Source of the DNA: Pithys albifrons albifrons
Taxonomy: Eukaryota > Chordata > Aves > Passeriformes > Thamnophilidae
Assembly (NCBI RefSeq): GCF_047495875.1
Contig: NC_092464.1
Location: 25,638,865-25,702,864 of the forward strand
Direction: 5' to 3'
DNA: 64,000 bases
Below the pieces are notes generated by a model that searched no databases, had not been told where the DNA came from, and worked only from the letters and a program-made list of their open reading frames with translations. The position numbers and the translations under genes were made by a program. Positions 13,277-25,500 of the stretch are shown here, one piece after another; within the stretch, counting starts at the first letter, position 1, and the number at the start of each line of letters is the position of its first letter.

Positions 13277-16200
13277 GTAAGGATAAAAATCACCTCCTCC
13301 TTTCCTTAGAGGAAATCATCAGTAGGGAAATAGAACTGTATAGTTGTATCTACAATGCTGGTTACCACACAGATGAAAACATAAGTATGGCCCTTGAAAG
13401 GAAAGAAAAAAGAGAGATGTACAACCAGCTCCTGTAAGTGCTTAACCATCACACTTTGTATGGTCAAGTCAGGAGATTGTTCTCCTTTCCAAGGAAAAGG
13501 CAGGATTGAGTACAACACTTGAGTGAGACACCTTTGTGCCAGCTCAGTGACTCTGTGTGATGGGTTTGACACTCTGTAACTCTTGCTCTCCATTGTCTGT
13601 AAAGACAGCAAGGTCACTATGGAGACTGTATGTCTGTCAGTCCAGCATGGCAGGCAATTTGAGTCATTTGTTGTCTTGGTGTACACAAGTTTCTCCTTTG
13701 AAGCAGAGTAGGCACCTGTGGTGGTCTCAGTGGAGTCCTGTAAGTCACACTGGTGCCTTTCAAAAGAGTGTGGCATTTTGCTTCTGTTTTCTAACAGCAG
13801 AATGCATAAATGCCTGCCATGGTCTTTTACTCCAGACAGGGCCATAGGGCAGAGCTTGCACACTGAGGGGAGAGTTTGTTTCCATAGAATGATGTGGGAG
13901 AGCATTTTGCTGACACACACAGATACCTGGAGATGGTGATGGTGGAAATGGGCTCTTATGATGTCTGAGAGATATACAGGCAAACCAGTAATGTAAAAGG
14001 TCTGAAAAGGAAGAGTTCCTCTGTGATACAAGGATGATGTCTGTGTTAGGAGACTATTGTGCTGGACAAAGAGACAAACCTGGATTGCGTGCTAAAATGT
14101 CCTCACTCTGCTATTGCACTGACCTCCAGTCCATTATGCACAAAGATGTTGTACATTCTTGAGCTGTCCTCCAGAGTTTAGGCTCAGGCAGACTCTTCAA
14201 GAGAGGTGGAAGGTGGAGTAGCTCATCTTGCAAGTGGCCTTAGGGAAATTCCTTAGTGGAAAGTGGAAAGGAAGAGAAAAATGTAAAAGTATGATAGGAG
14301 AGTGCAGAAAAATGCAGATTTTCAGAAACATAAGGAACTGAACTACAAAAGCACTATGAGAAATAAAATAATAATCTTATTCTAGGAGAGGGAAGGGTTG
14401 GAGAACATGATGGTATTTTTGCACCTCCACTTTTTATAATTCTGTGATTCTAGTCTCTTTGGAATTTGCAGATCAAGGTTCAGATTTTAGTTGACTGTGA
14501 CTACATAATCCTTGAAGTTAAAAGACAGGTCTAGAAGCCGTGCCATGTGAATTAATGTGAAAGATTCAGTGTGGGGCCAGTATTATCATGGCCACTCTCT
14601 TATATTAAAAATCGACAGGTGTGCACAGACACACTTAGTGCACCACGCAGTACAAATATTGTTCCCTAAATTTCCACTATCATGAATGTTGATGTAATTA
14701 TCTAATCATCTGTGCCATGGGCTGCAACTTCAACATTGCTTTTCATTTCCCTAATGTTTTGCTCATTTTGTCGCCATTAATGTTGTTCAATCTGCATGAA
14801 AAGAAACAGTCTCTCCTGGAAGTGCAATTTAGAGATGTAGCAGACCAGAAAACTAGTGGCAAGAAGCTGACTATCACTGGAAATTGAACAACTGGGACTA
14901 AAAGTCTAGTGGAAAAGCAAAGATTAATGGGAAGTAATTTGTTTACACTCAAAAATAGTTTAAGACAAAATTGTACCTCCTGGAATTATATATTAAAGTA
15001 CTTCTATTATTGCAATAGAACAATATGTAATGTTTTGCTTTTGACGAAGATAAATAAATTCCTTTTCGTTGTGGATGAGCACTTTATGTGCATGGATTGG
15101 TATAAATAAGAGTTTAAACAGTCTAACATGAGGAAGGAAGCATGATGTTTTTAAGGAATGATCAGATTTTACAATAAAAAAGTTCTTACTTTATGTTTAT
15201 ATATAGGAGTTACTTACATAAACTGCATATGAGGTCTTGGTTGCAAAAGGCTGCCTTGAATCCTAGCTGCCAAGACAAAAAAAGGATTAAATTAAGACAA
15301 CTACTGTAGGAATGTTACTTTATGTACTGTTAGATATGTGAGTTGAATAGTCATTTTTAATTAGAACTCTTGACATATGTGAAAAAAATGTGTTTTTTTC
15401 TCTTTTCTTTCACTTGCTTTGTTTATTTGAAACAGATAGATCATGTTGTTTTTACTGACTTAAACCTTCCTGAAATTTAGTATCACTGATTACTGCCTGG
15501 ATTCACCAGGAAAGAGAATTCTACCCGCTGCTTACTCACTAATTTCCTTTCACACCCACCACACATCTGCACTTGGGACAACAGGAAATTTTAATTAAGA
15601 CAAAACCCTTCTGCATGATGATTTCATTTCCAAATAAATAAAAGCAAGCTGGCAGCGACCCTTTGAAAGGAAGGAGTCTGTTCAGACTTTCTGTTACATA
15701 CAGTTGGTTGTCTTTTACATCCGCTTTCCTTACATCTTTTCATTTCTGCCATGAGTTTTATTGTGCATGAAATTGATGGCTGGTAGCCCTGATTAAAGCC
15801 AGACCTGACACACTGAGATGCTGCTGGAAAGACATGGCTCACTGTCTCCTTCCCTGCTAAATATTTTAGATAGTCCATTGCTTGCTTTGCCTTCCTTCCG
15901 TCCACTCTGTCCTTGTCTGTTTGGACTACTGTAATTCCGATGTCCATCATAAAAAATAGATCTGTGCTTATTTCACACATCATTATGTAGTAATCATGTT
16001 TAGCACTGGGGTCATTAACACTAAGCAGTAAAAGGTCCATCATATGAGGGTAATCGTGAGAGATGTGTGAGGGACCAGCTAGGGTCCATTTGATGATCTG
16101 TGAGAAACCAGATGCCTGACAATCTTGAGAGAAAGAAAAAAATCAGGATCAGAATGGACCTTGTGACTTACTGGTGTGTACAGATAACCTCCAAGCACAA

Positions 16201-17445
16201 GGTACCATTTCAGCAGTAATTGTTCTGTCCCTCAGTGTGTGCACAAATGCTGTTTGTACTGGTGCTGCCCTTTTTGCATTTAAAGAGAGGACATGTACTG
16301 GGCCCACTCAGGTATCGAACCTGAGAGCGAGTCAGAGCTCTGAAGATTTCTGCCTTTTCCCACTGACTGGGTAGGTAACCTGCAGCTGGATCTTGAAGTA
16401 GTCTGACATAAGTGGCAGTTCTGCCATTCCTTTCAGCAGGAGCAAATGCTACATTTCTAACTCTACATGGAATTGGCTTAGAAGCTCTGTAGGGATCTCT
16501 TGTAAGTTGGTCCTAATTTTCTTTAAATAAGAAAGTATTAGGGAAAAGTTTTTTCTTTCTGGAAACACAGGTCTTCTATTTATTGGCAAAAGGAGCAGAA
16601 AAAATTAAATTTTTCAGTGCTTGATTTTTCATATGTCTAACCCTTAATTCAGCAGTATCACTTGTACAGGTCAAAGGAAATTGAAAGTTATTGTTCAGCC
16701 TCACTGATTTTTCACTGTGGAGTTTGCTGAACTTGACCCATCCCTCATATGGTTCCATCACATATCAGATGATACTTTAGGCTCAAAATGTTACCATGGT
16801 CCTTGGAAAAGGAACAGGCCAAATTTCATTATGCATACTAAGTGGAATCAGCCTCCATAGAATGACTGTGTTATGGTGAACCAGGTGAAACACCCTGAAT
16901 TTAGTCACTCCCTGTTTATAATAATGGATTCAAAAAGGTGTTACCGGCCCATGCTGCAGAATGCTGATGGGCTTGTTCATATTCTTCAGCCAGAGTGCAT
17001 TTCCAAATACTCAGCATGCAAGGCAAATTCTGACAGAGTTCAAGTTTTATGCAGCTGTTTTCTTGAACAAAGTTTTCATTTGGATTCTGTTTGGACAATT
17101 TGCCTCTTTCTGCTTGTTATTTTCAGTGTCAAAAGCCAGCAGTAGAATGATACATATCCCTGTGGGTGAAATATCATCCACATAATGCAGCATTACTCAG
17201 CTGGGTTGTTTTATTATGAGGAAAATGAAACTTTGAAAACATTTCCACCTCCATAACATACTTGTTAAAATTTAAATGAAACAAAAACAACCCAAAACAA
17301 TTCCTATCTGGCAGAAGCCGAGGCTTGTATTTTCCAGGGATTGTGTGACTACTTAATTGTTCTTTAAAATAACATGAGACATTAGAAATTTATCTGTGAA
17401 AATGTGAGACTGGCTCTCTGATTTCTAGTGTCAATGTGTTTTCAG
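13277..17445 (+). other. DYNC1I1: DYNC1I1 intron 11
   Basis: This 4.17-kb intron runs from GTAAGG to a TTTTCAG acceptor. A minus-strand open frame of 241 codons occupies 13306-14031 just inside the donor. I recognise nothing in it (see findings). A short CR1-tail-like piece is near 14385-14455, and another unrecognised minus-strand open frame spans 15624-16043. Otherwise I see only AT-rich unique sequence. Confidence 0.9.
14385..14455 (+). mobile_element. Possible short CR1 3' tail
   Basis: The segment has a purine-rich GGGAAGGGTTGGAG start and ends with ATAATTCTGTGATTCT, which resembles the octamer tail of CR1 (ATTCTGTG repeats). Only about 70 bp are present and the middle does not match well, so this is a tentative call. 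Confidence 0.35.
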
Positions 17446-17559
17446 CATCCTGTGTATTGTGTGAATGTAGTTGGAACACAGAATGCGCACAATCTCATTA
17501 CAGTCTCTACGGATGGCAAAATGTGTTCCTGGAGCCTGGACATGCTCTCAACTCCACAG
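17446..17559 (+). CDS. DYNC1I1: DYNC1I1 exon 12: WD40 propeller
   Basis: This 114-nt, 38-codon exon begins [16 protein letters not shown] and continues [22 protein letters not shown]. It contains a complete WD-repeat strand pattern: a GH-like HPV start, the ITVSTDG turn, and CSWSLD in the WD position. The acceptor is gtgttttCAG and the donor is GTGGGT. Both junctions are phase 0, so it continues directly from ...SAAAHT of the previous exon. Within the assembled 305-residue part it covers residues 50-87. The wording matches the vertebrate dynein intermediate chain, not other WD proteins. I see no frameshift or missing residue. Confidence 0.97.
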
Positions 17560-18343
17560 GTGGGTTTGGTTTCACCTATACCAGGGAAAAAATCACCTTT
17601 AGTAGCGCAGGATACCTGCGTAGTGGAACATAGCTCCTAAAAGCCCAAACCTCACATCCTATACAAACTAAAACCAATGGATGCACTTGAAAGAGTACAG
17701 CTTGCTTCCAGCAGTCTCTGTAAGAGCCAAACCCCATTTCCTTTACCACAAATCATGTAATTATTGTAATAAGTTAATACATAGGTCAGTTTCAAGTGAA
17801 AATGAAATAATCCATTTTAAAGCAGGGTAATTACAGAAGTCGCCTGTGGTATAAATTGCACTTATTCTGCAGCATTGTTTAACAAATACGGACTAGATTG
17901 CACTGCTGCTGAACACACCCTAGGCACTACCAGTTTCCAAGGCATACAGAGAGTTCACTTTTCTGCCTGCTTTCAGTAGCCAAAGGAACAAACAATGCAA
18001 ATCAAAAGTTTTAGAACTAATCTTCCTCCTCTGGAATGTTTGCTACTATTGTCTTTTCCTCCACTCCTCTCCTTTGTATCAGAAATCAAAGAAAACATGA
18101 GAAAATTGCCCAAACCACTAGTGATTATAATAATGGAAACTAGACAAAGAATCCAATGCTGAAAAAGGTGTACAGAAAGCATCTTTTAAGTGTTATCTTC
18201 TGAAGTAGTATATTTTCTATTCTAACACATCACTAATTTTTTTATACATAATTTCTTAGAAAAATAATAATATAATTTTTACTAAGCATCATGGGATCTA
18301 ATCTTGTTTCAAAATGATACATAGAAACTCCCCTTAGTGATTT

Positions 18344-18372
18344 CATTAATCATACATTAATCATACATTAAT
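18344..18372. repeat. Short tandem repeat, 11-bp unit
   Basis: The unit CATTAATCATA occurs twice perfectly, followed by a partial third copy (CATTAAT). It is AT-rich and intronic, and no function is apparent. Confidence 0.85.
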
Positions 18373-19271
18373 GTGCAATTATTATAAAATTATTTGCTTT
18401 CCAGTGTTGACACAAGAGCTGGGACTCATCTATCTCAGCCTCAGCCATCTAAAAGTTTGGTCAGTGTCAAGTCTAAACTTGCAGTTCAAGTTTCCTTTAC
18501 AGTTAACATAGAGAGAGGCTGGTACTTCTGGAGGATCACACATCGCATCCAAGTGTGAAATGCCACTTCAGATACCCACCCTGGGATACAGAACTGTCCA
18601 AATCTTAGGGTGGAAGCGGCTTCTGGAAGTCATCCCATCTACTCCCCTAGTCAAAGTGAGGCCAACTTCAAAGTTCAACCACGGTGCTCATGTTGCCCAA
18701 AGCAACAAGAGGGGTTTGGTAGTTGTGCCCTGGAACCGTGAAAATCCAATACTCTTCTGGAATAGAAGTGGAGGCATCTAAAATGGCCCAGACATCCATG
18801 TTCAGGCACCCAAATCCCTTCCCCTGTTTCTCATATAAACATACCCTTAAGTATTCATTTGCTGGAATACTAAATTCCAAAGCACAGATCTGTGAACATC
18901 TGAGTTTCAGTACCTCCTCACTGAGATGGAATTTCCCTGCTCCAAAACTGGCTCTCAACAAGGATGGGAACACACCCCACATTACGCTGAAGTTTGGCAC
19001 ATGGCTCATGGTGATCTAGAAAAGAAAGGCACAGGACTTGACACCAAGCTACATGCCATAGCTTATATTGGGAGGAGTAAAGTGTTGCTGATGTGTGTCA
19101 GTATGAAACTTTCCAAAGACACAGATCCAGAGCATTTGTGTGCAGCTGTAGTGTGGGTGCTGGGAGGAGAGAGTCCATGACAGGCTATGGCCATTTAGAG
19201 AGACTAAATGACAATCTCACCCCAGAAGATTTTTGCAAAAATAGATATAGTCTGCCTTCCATAATCACAGA

Positions 19272-19274
<3 letters not shown>

Positions 19275-19331
<57 letters not shown>

Positions 19332-19337
19332 TATATT
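19275..19337. repeat. TC microsatellite followed by AC and AT steps
   Basis: A pure (TC)23 run spans 19275-19320. It is followed by (AC)5 at 19321-19330 and then a short alternating AT step. A pure run of this length is likely to vary in length between individuals, which is an inference. Confidence 0.98.
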
Positions 19338-20415
19338 CAGAGAAATATGGGGTGTTCTCCCAATACATTTTCCATGTTTTGCCTTTATAATAGAATTAAA
19401 TGTGTTTCAAAGAAAAGTATACACCAAGCAAAAGTATTTCTTCATGGTTTTGCATCGCTCTCCTATCACAGGGACACCCACTTTCTTTAGTTACAGCAAA
19501 AAAAACCCTTCTGAGAAAAGCCCTACAGGCTTTGGCCCTAGAAGAATAGCAGTTTCGGCACTTAAAATATAGAAAACATACCCACTTAAATAGCTAAAAA
19601 TGAAAATGAAATCATTGAGCCCTTTTGTGGATTCTTTGGTTGCACTAGTTAGGCTGAAAAACCAAAAAGTTGTGCAAAGTCTGCTCAAAGGGTACGCATC
19701 TTGCAACAGCCACAAACTGTTCATGGTGATTGTATTTGCAATAGCAAAAATGGACATGCTGATATACTTTGAAATATAGCTACCAAATGAAAACAGAAAA
19801 CATTCCTGCTGGTTTGTAGCTTGATGGTGAAGTCTAGAGGGAATGTTTCTGGTTATCTCAGAAAATCCCTGAAAAGTAATGCTTAGAATGGTAGTAGTGC
19901 AAGAACCCCAACTTTTTAATTTTATTCTGCAAAGGGACAAATGACACAGTACAATAAATGCCTCAGATACACTTGATACTACATGTGCTTCCTAACAATT
20001 GATTTCCAAAATGTTTGTAAATAGAAGAGTATTGCATGATTTATTCAAGCCTGGGGCTGGGAAGTGTAACCATTAAGGTATTACCTTTAGTTTCTGCACC
20101 ATCAGATTTTGAATTCTCACCTGTCATCTCTGTCTGATTTTAAATGATACAGGAAGGACCATTGCCTTCCTGCTGGTCTCAAATGTGTGACAGATAGTGT
20201 TGGGGATGGCAGGAACATCCTTGTGACACTGTATTTTCTCACAACTTTCTATGTAGAAGGCAAAGTCCTGTGACTGGGTCAAATGATTTCATCTTCCTCT
20301 CCTGCTACCCCATGCAACATTTAGAAACCAATTAGGGGGAAAAAAAACCCAACAAAAAACCCTCCGACTAACAAAAGGATGATCACAGAATAATAACAAA
20401 AACTTGTTTTGGTAG

Positions 20416-20549
20416 GAGAGCATGGAGCTCGTATACAATAAGTCCAAACCAGTGGCAGTTACAGGAATGGCTTTCCCAACAGGAGATGTCAATAACTTTG
20501 TTGTTGGCAGTGAAGAGGGAACAGTCTATACAGCCTGCCGTCATGGAAG
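20416..20549 (+). CDS. DYNC1I1: DYNC1I1 exon 13: WD40 propeller
   Basis: This 134-nt exon encodes 44 codons plus two bases. It starts [20 protein letters not shown] and continues [24 protein letters not shown]. The final AG joins the T of the next exon to make serine, so this is the only phase-2 junction in the visible gene. [10 protein letters not shown] is the outer-strand pattern of a propeller blade. The start was fixed by requiring ...STPQ|ESMEL and an AG at 20414-20415. The donor is GTGAGA. The acceptor context is weak, which could make the exon sensitive to skipping. Skipping would also break the frame because 134 is not a multiple of three. Confidence 0.96.
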
Positions 20550-21804
20550 GTGAGATTCAGCATTTTGTACTCATATAGCAAACTTCTGCTGACCATTGAC
20601 AAAGCTTTTTTGCTTCTGCCTGTCTTTCCTGGAACTTTTTGCTACCACCCCATTTTATTTCCAAAGACTCCTGTCCTTCAGCCCAGTACAGTGGAGAACC
20701 TTATGTTATTCTGGAAAAAGGTGTGTCAAAGCACAACAGACACCCAAGGTGTTCTCAGTGCTCCAGAACTCCCCTTATGCCACTGACTACATGGCAGACA
20801 GCTGGGGATAAAATAAGAGGTGTGCTTTATATTCAGCACTGCAGAGGCACTGCAGGACTTGGCCCCTGCTCCAGCACATGCTGCAAGGTCTGGCTGGGAC
20901 GCCTAAGGGAGGTCACTCTGTCCACACAGGAGAGGTGAGAGGACACTGTACTAGCTGTATGAGGGACTAATTTCCTCCAGTGCAGCTCCACACCTCTTTC
21001 AGTAAATTATACTCACACTGGCATAGGGCTGACAGCCTCATCAGGGCTGTGGCTATTTTTAATGTCTTTTCTTCCACTCGGAATTTTTCTATAATCTAAC
21101 TAAAAGGGTAATTTCATGATTCCCTTTTCTGTGTACGCTGTGAGACAGCACTGACAACTGAGCAGGCATCATATTTTCTTCGAGGAAGAAAAAAACTGTA
21201 TACATTCTCTCTTACACAGTGTTGTATTTTCCCTTCCTAATAGCTATTCTAGCCTCAGACTAATGAAATGCATATCTTCCCTTGTTCAAAGTAATGACTG
21301 TATGATACCTGATCACAGGACCAGTTCCTTCACTTATTGTGAAAAAAACATTTGGTTTCTAGTGACTTGATTGACTGCTGTGAAGTTATTTTAGATATTT
21401 AAGGAAGAAATAATTGCTTATGATAAGTCATTAACATTCGCATTTTTATTTTAATGGTTATTCCTTGTGATAATGGCTTACTCAGAGGCATAAGCTATAA
21501 TGTAATTACAACTTGGAATTATTTTATAATTATACATAAATCTTATTTTGAGCTACAGTAGACAGTGTGTATAGAAGTAGTAAAGTGAGTTTTCAGGTAA
21601 GAGAAAGTGTCCCTGTGCTGGATTCTGAGCATTAATTTTGCCCATAGGAATAAACCTCTGCAGGTAAAAGCCTTAGTGAAAGGAGAGAAATTCACAGATT
21701 AAGTAGAACTTTAAATGAAAATATGAATCTAAGAATAAAGAAAAATTATGTTAAATCACTAGGTAGTAAATGACTCTACATGTAAATGTCTCTTCTTCCT
21801 GCAG
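20550..21804 (+). other. DYNC1I1: DYNC1I1 intron 13
   Basis: At 1.26 kb this is the shortest intron in the window, running from GTGAGA to a strong acceptor (tcttcttcctgCAG). I see no repeats or RNA genes in it. The overlapping + strand frames near 20550-20940 are extensions past the exon and are not supported as coding. Confidence 0.92.
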
Positions 21805-21949
21805 TAAAGCTGGCATTGGTGAAATTTTTGAAGGCCACCAAGGACCTGTCACAGGAATCAATTGTCACATGGCAGTGGGTCCAATTGACTTTTCTCATCT
21901 CTTTGTCACATCATCCTTCGACTGGACAGTCAAATTGTGGACCACAAAG
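21805..21949 (+). CDS. DYNC1I1: DYNC1I1 exon 14: WD40 propeller
   Basis: This 145-nt exon has one base completing the split serine plus 48 codons. They read [20 protein letters not shown], then [20 protein letters not shown] and TVKLWTTK. It holds a textbook WD blade: the GH dipeptide in EGHQGPV, the turn in TSSFDW, and the closing TVKLWTTK. The donor is GTGAGA. Codon use is AT-leaning, with 20 of 48 codons ending in G or C, which contrasts sharply with the next exon. No damage is seen. In the dynein structure this propeller contacts the heavy-chain tail; assigning contacts to individual residues would need a structure alignment. Confidence 0.97.
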
Positions 21950-22080
21950 GTGAGAAATCTGAGTTGGGTTGGGATGAGTAATTGAAAACAGAAATGTTTC
22001 AATACTGTCTATATCAAGTCCTAAGAATCAGTTAATTGAAAGGCTGTGCTTAGAATAGGCATAGTGATAAAATTATAAGT

Positions 22081-22530
22081 AGAATCATAGAGTCATAGAA
22101 TCGATTGGGTTGGGAAATACCTCCGAGATCATCGAGTCCAACCCTTGGTCCAACTCCAGTCCATTTATCAGATCATGGCACTCAGCGCCACGTCCAATCT
22201 GCGTTTAAAAATCTCTAGGGATGGTGAATCCACCACCTCTCTGGGCAGCCCATTCCAATGCCTGATTACTCTCTCTGTAAAGAATTTTTTTCTGATATCC
22301 AACTTAAATTTCCCCTGGCAGAGATTAAGCCCGTGCCCCCTTGTCCTATTGCTGAGTGCCTGGGAGAAGAGACCAACCCCCACCTGGCTATAACTTCCCT
22401 TCAGGGAGTTATAGACAGTGATGAGGTCACCTCTGAGCCTCCTCTTCTCCAGGCTAAACAACCCCAGCTCCCTCAGCCTCTCCCCATAGGGCTTGTGCTT
22501 CAGTCCCTTCACCAGCCTTGTTGTAAAACA
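22081..22530 (-). mobile_element. CR1 LINE 3' fragment
   Basis: The left edge shows the inverted CR1 tail (agaatcatagagtcatagaatc, ttgggttgggaa, atcatcgagtccaaccc). The minus strand 22168-22551 is an open frame with [21 protein letters not shown], then [24 protein letters not shown] and [12 protein letters not shown], the ORF2 C-terminus of CR1. The frame is intact over about 120 codons and closer to the family pattern than the copy at 4040-4450, so it is probably younger. It is 5'-truncated and cannot move by itself. Confidence 0.95.
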
Positions 22531-25500
22531 TATAGGTAGTGTAACTCTCAATCATATTTGCCCTGAGGCATACCATTCCCTTTAAAGGTTACTTCTGCTG
22601 GCCTGTATTTCATTATTAACCTTAGTGCTCAGCAGTTTCACTAGGCAAGCGGATTAGGATCATCAAACAATCCCTCCAGTGCTCCTTGTGCAGGCTAAAT
22701 TGCAAGGCCAATATTATGCACCATGGTGGGGCAGCAGCAGGAACGCTTTCTTCTGATGAAGCAACAGGGGAAGCACATGTACTACTTAGTGCAGTCAATA
22801 TCACTTTGAAATTCACTGCTGTAGGATGCTGTGATAGCCAAAAAGTATAAATTGTCCCAATGACATTAGACACTGGAAGCTGGGAGAAAATGCATTCTAG
22901 AACTTACATTCATGACAACCATTGATCTGTTGCTGAGTACTCTGTGGCCATTTCCCTGTGACCTCTTACAGAGAGAACACTATGAACAGCAGAAATTTCA
23001 GTTCTGTGAAACTTGGAAACCCCAACACACCATGGGGCAGACTAAACAGACCAAGCTGGTTTATTGTACAGGCTGAATAAAACAGCAGAATGAGAGGTAA
23101 AATCCTAATTATATAAGTCATCTAAATTTATTTTTGTCATACACCAGAGTTGAGAACTGCCTTCCAAATGCCAGGTTTTTGACTTTACCAGTTTTTCTTT
23201 ATGTCTGTTTGGTTCACATCTTGAACCGCACCCGGCAGTTACAGTACTGGAAGCTGAACCCAGTCAGGAAGAATCTCAGTGTGTGTTCCTCCACAACATC
23301 AGAGCTTTGAGTGCTAGAACAGATGCAATGCAAATGTAAATACAAAAGTGATCAGAAGGGTTCACGTGACAGCCTTATGCTGGAAACAGAAGCACAGCTA
23401 CCAAGATAATAAATTGAATCAGCTTCCATAGTAGCTTTACAATGCATTTTTTTAATGGTCTGATCCAATGTGCATGCTAATTAACAAGTATCTTTTCCTG
23501 ATAAACAGTGACCATAGTGGATGGTTTTGTCTTGAGCATTAAATGTTAGGAAACTTGTAATAAGAAAGATATGTGATTTACCTAATGTAACCATACAGAT
23601 GAATAGATCCAGCTCGACCAATGCAGAAGTGGTCCAGGGGATTGGGCATGGGCAGACTGGAATGGGTGTGGGATGGGTCCTACATGGTAAACAGTAGAAA
23701 GGGTTGCAGGGCAAACAAGTGATGGAGAACGTAGGGGTTAGTTCATTTGGTGTCTGACAAAAGGGAGTCTTGGACAGTGGAAACTGGTGGCAAGGGAATA
23801 TTGGAGTGTTGAAGCTGAGTGAGGAGAGAAGAATCTGTGGGGAATGGGGGGAAGATGAAAGGCAGGTATTGAATTTCAAACACATGTCCAGAAAAGTCTA
23901 GGATGAATATCTGACCCTCAGCTTGAGGGTAAATATGGCAATAAGGGTCTCATCCATCTGCAGCTTAAATTAAATTCTAGAAGTTAGCAGTAACACTAAC
24001 ACAGCATATTTTGGGCACAAAAACACTGTAAATAGTAACACACAGTTATCCTTGTGGAATGCTTCAGTGCCAGAATGGTTGGGTCTGATTCTGTTCAAGA
24101 CAATCAGTTTTCAAAGAACCAGGCCATTTAAATTTCTAATATTTATCAAGCTGTGGCTCATCTGGCAAGAGGGGCTTCCTGAGAAAGCTGGTTGACCAAG
24201 CTGATGTGAGCTGTGATATGCATGTGACACACCACAGCAGTACCCAGAGCTGGAAGCGATGTTGCTGTATTGGATCTCTTGCTTTCTTCTGGAGTAGGTT
24301 TTGAACAGCAGCAGCCCCAGGCTGCTGCCCTGCCAGCCACTGCCCTGTGAAGACATCCTCTGAGGCACTAGGCAAGTTCTTCAACTGTGATGAATGTTTT
24401 CTTTTTCTTCCACTTTGACTGTATCAGAAGTTTATTTCCATACTGTCTACATAATTCTCCTTGCTGGAGCTACTGCATATTTAGGACTCTCTTTGTTCAG
24501 TGCTCATAGTCAAGGCCCACTCAGTCACTGAGGTCTGAACAAACCTGTCAGCATGTTTGATTCTCTGGGGGAAGAAAAAGCAGTTTTGAAATAATGATAT
24601 GAAGTATCGAGTGCTACTGCTGGCTTATGAGATTTTACTCAGAATTGTTTTATTCCTCTGGCTTCTTATCTGCAGATTTAGTCTCCCTATTGACATCCAT
24701 TGCCATATTACTTTCCTGCTTCTACCAGTGTTATCTACTTAATCCTGTGCACATTATCATCTTTGGTCATGATTTCAATTCCTTTCTGTTTCAAAGGTTC
24801 AATGTCCAATTGTAAAGTGAACCATAAAAGCTTTGTATTTATATTGGCTATTGATGTTTGTAGCATCCTGGGGTGCTTACAAGAAAGGCATTTTCACTGC
24901 AGGCATTTGACTGATGGATTGAAAGCACCATCCCCTTAAAAATTCTCACTTGACATTTTATAATCTGTTTTTCTGGTTAACACATTTTCTATCCAAAGGC
25001 TGTTCAACCAGGTGACTGAGAATAAGGTTTTCACTAACAGAAGAATGAGCATTTTGTAGATAACACTAATACAAGGTTCACATTATCATCCATCACATTA
25101 GCCAATAATTAGATCCCTGGGTGAATAGCAGGCAACCAGAAGCACAAGGAAAAGAAAAGGAATTTCCAAAGATAGTCACTTGATAACTAGGGCATTACCT
25201 GGTTCCTGATGAAGTTAGTAGGGCTTCCAACTTGAATTCATGTGCTACACCATGTGGGCAAGTCCTGGATGCAGAGCTGTCAAAGGGAAGTCCTGATGTG
25301 AAGTGTCTGCAAAGCTCTGTCCTTAATTAGGTAGTGTTGGTATGATGCATTGAAGAGGAAAAGTGCTAAGTGTTGTTAATTAATTAAGCAGTAATCCTCA
25401 TGAATGAATAGCATGAGGTTAAATAATGAAATGTAAGTATTGTTATTATTACAACAATTGCTGTTTGGAGTGCAAATTTTTTTATATTGTGTCAAGGGAC

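Larger units (their letters stand above)
17560..20415 (+). other. DYNC1I1: DYNC1I1 intron 12
   Basis: This 2.86-kb intron contains a tandem of the 11-mer CATTAATCATA (about 2.6 copies) at 18344-18372 and a TC/AC microsatellite at 19275-19330. Its acceptor has a poor pyrimidine tract (aacttgttttggTAG), weaker than those of the neighbouring exons. Open frames here are short or driven by the microsatellite. Confidence 0.9.

Noticed and set aside
15624..16043. 139-codon minus-strand frame in intron 11
   Set aside because: No recognisable domain, no splice context and no codon bias. Likely chance, though conservation was not testable.
19093..19572. 159-codon + strand frame across the TC microsatellite
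   Set aside because: The open length comes from the Ser/Leu repeat encoded by (TC)n, with no support on either side.
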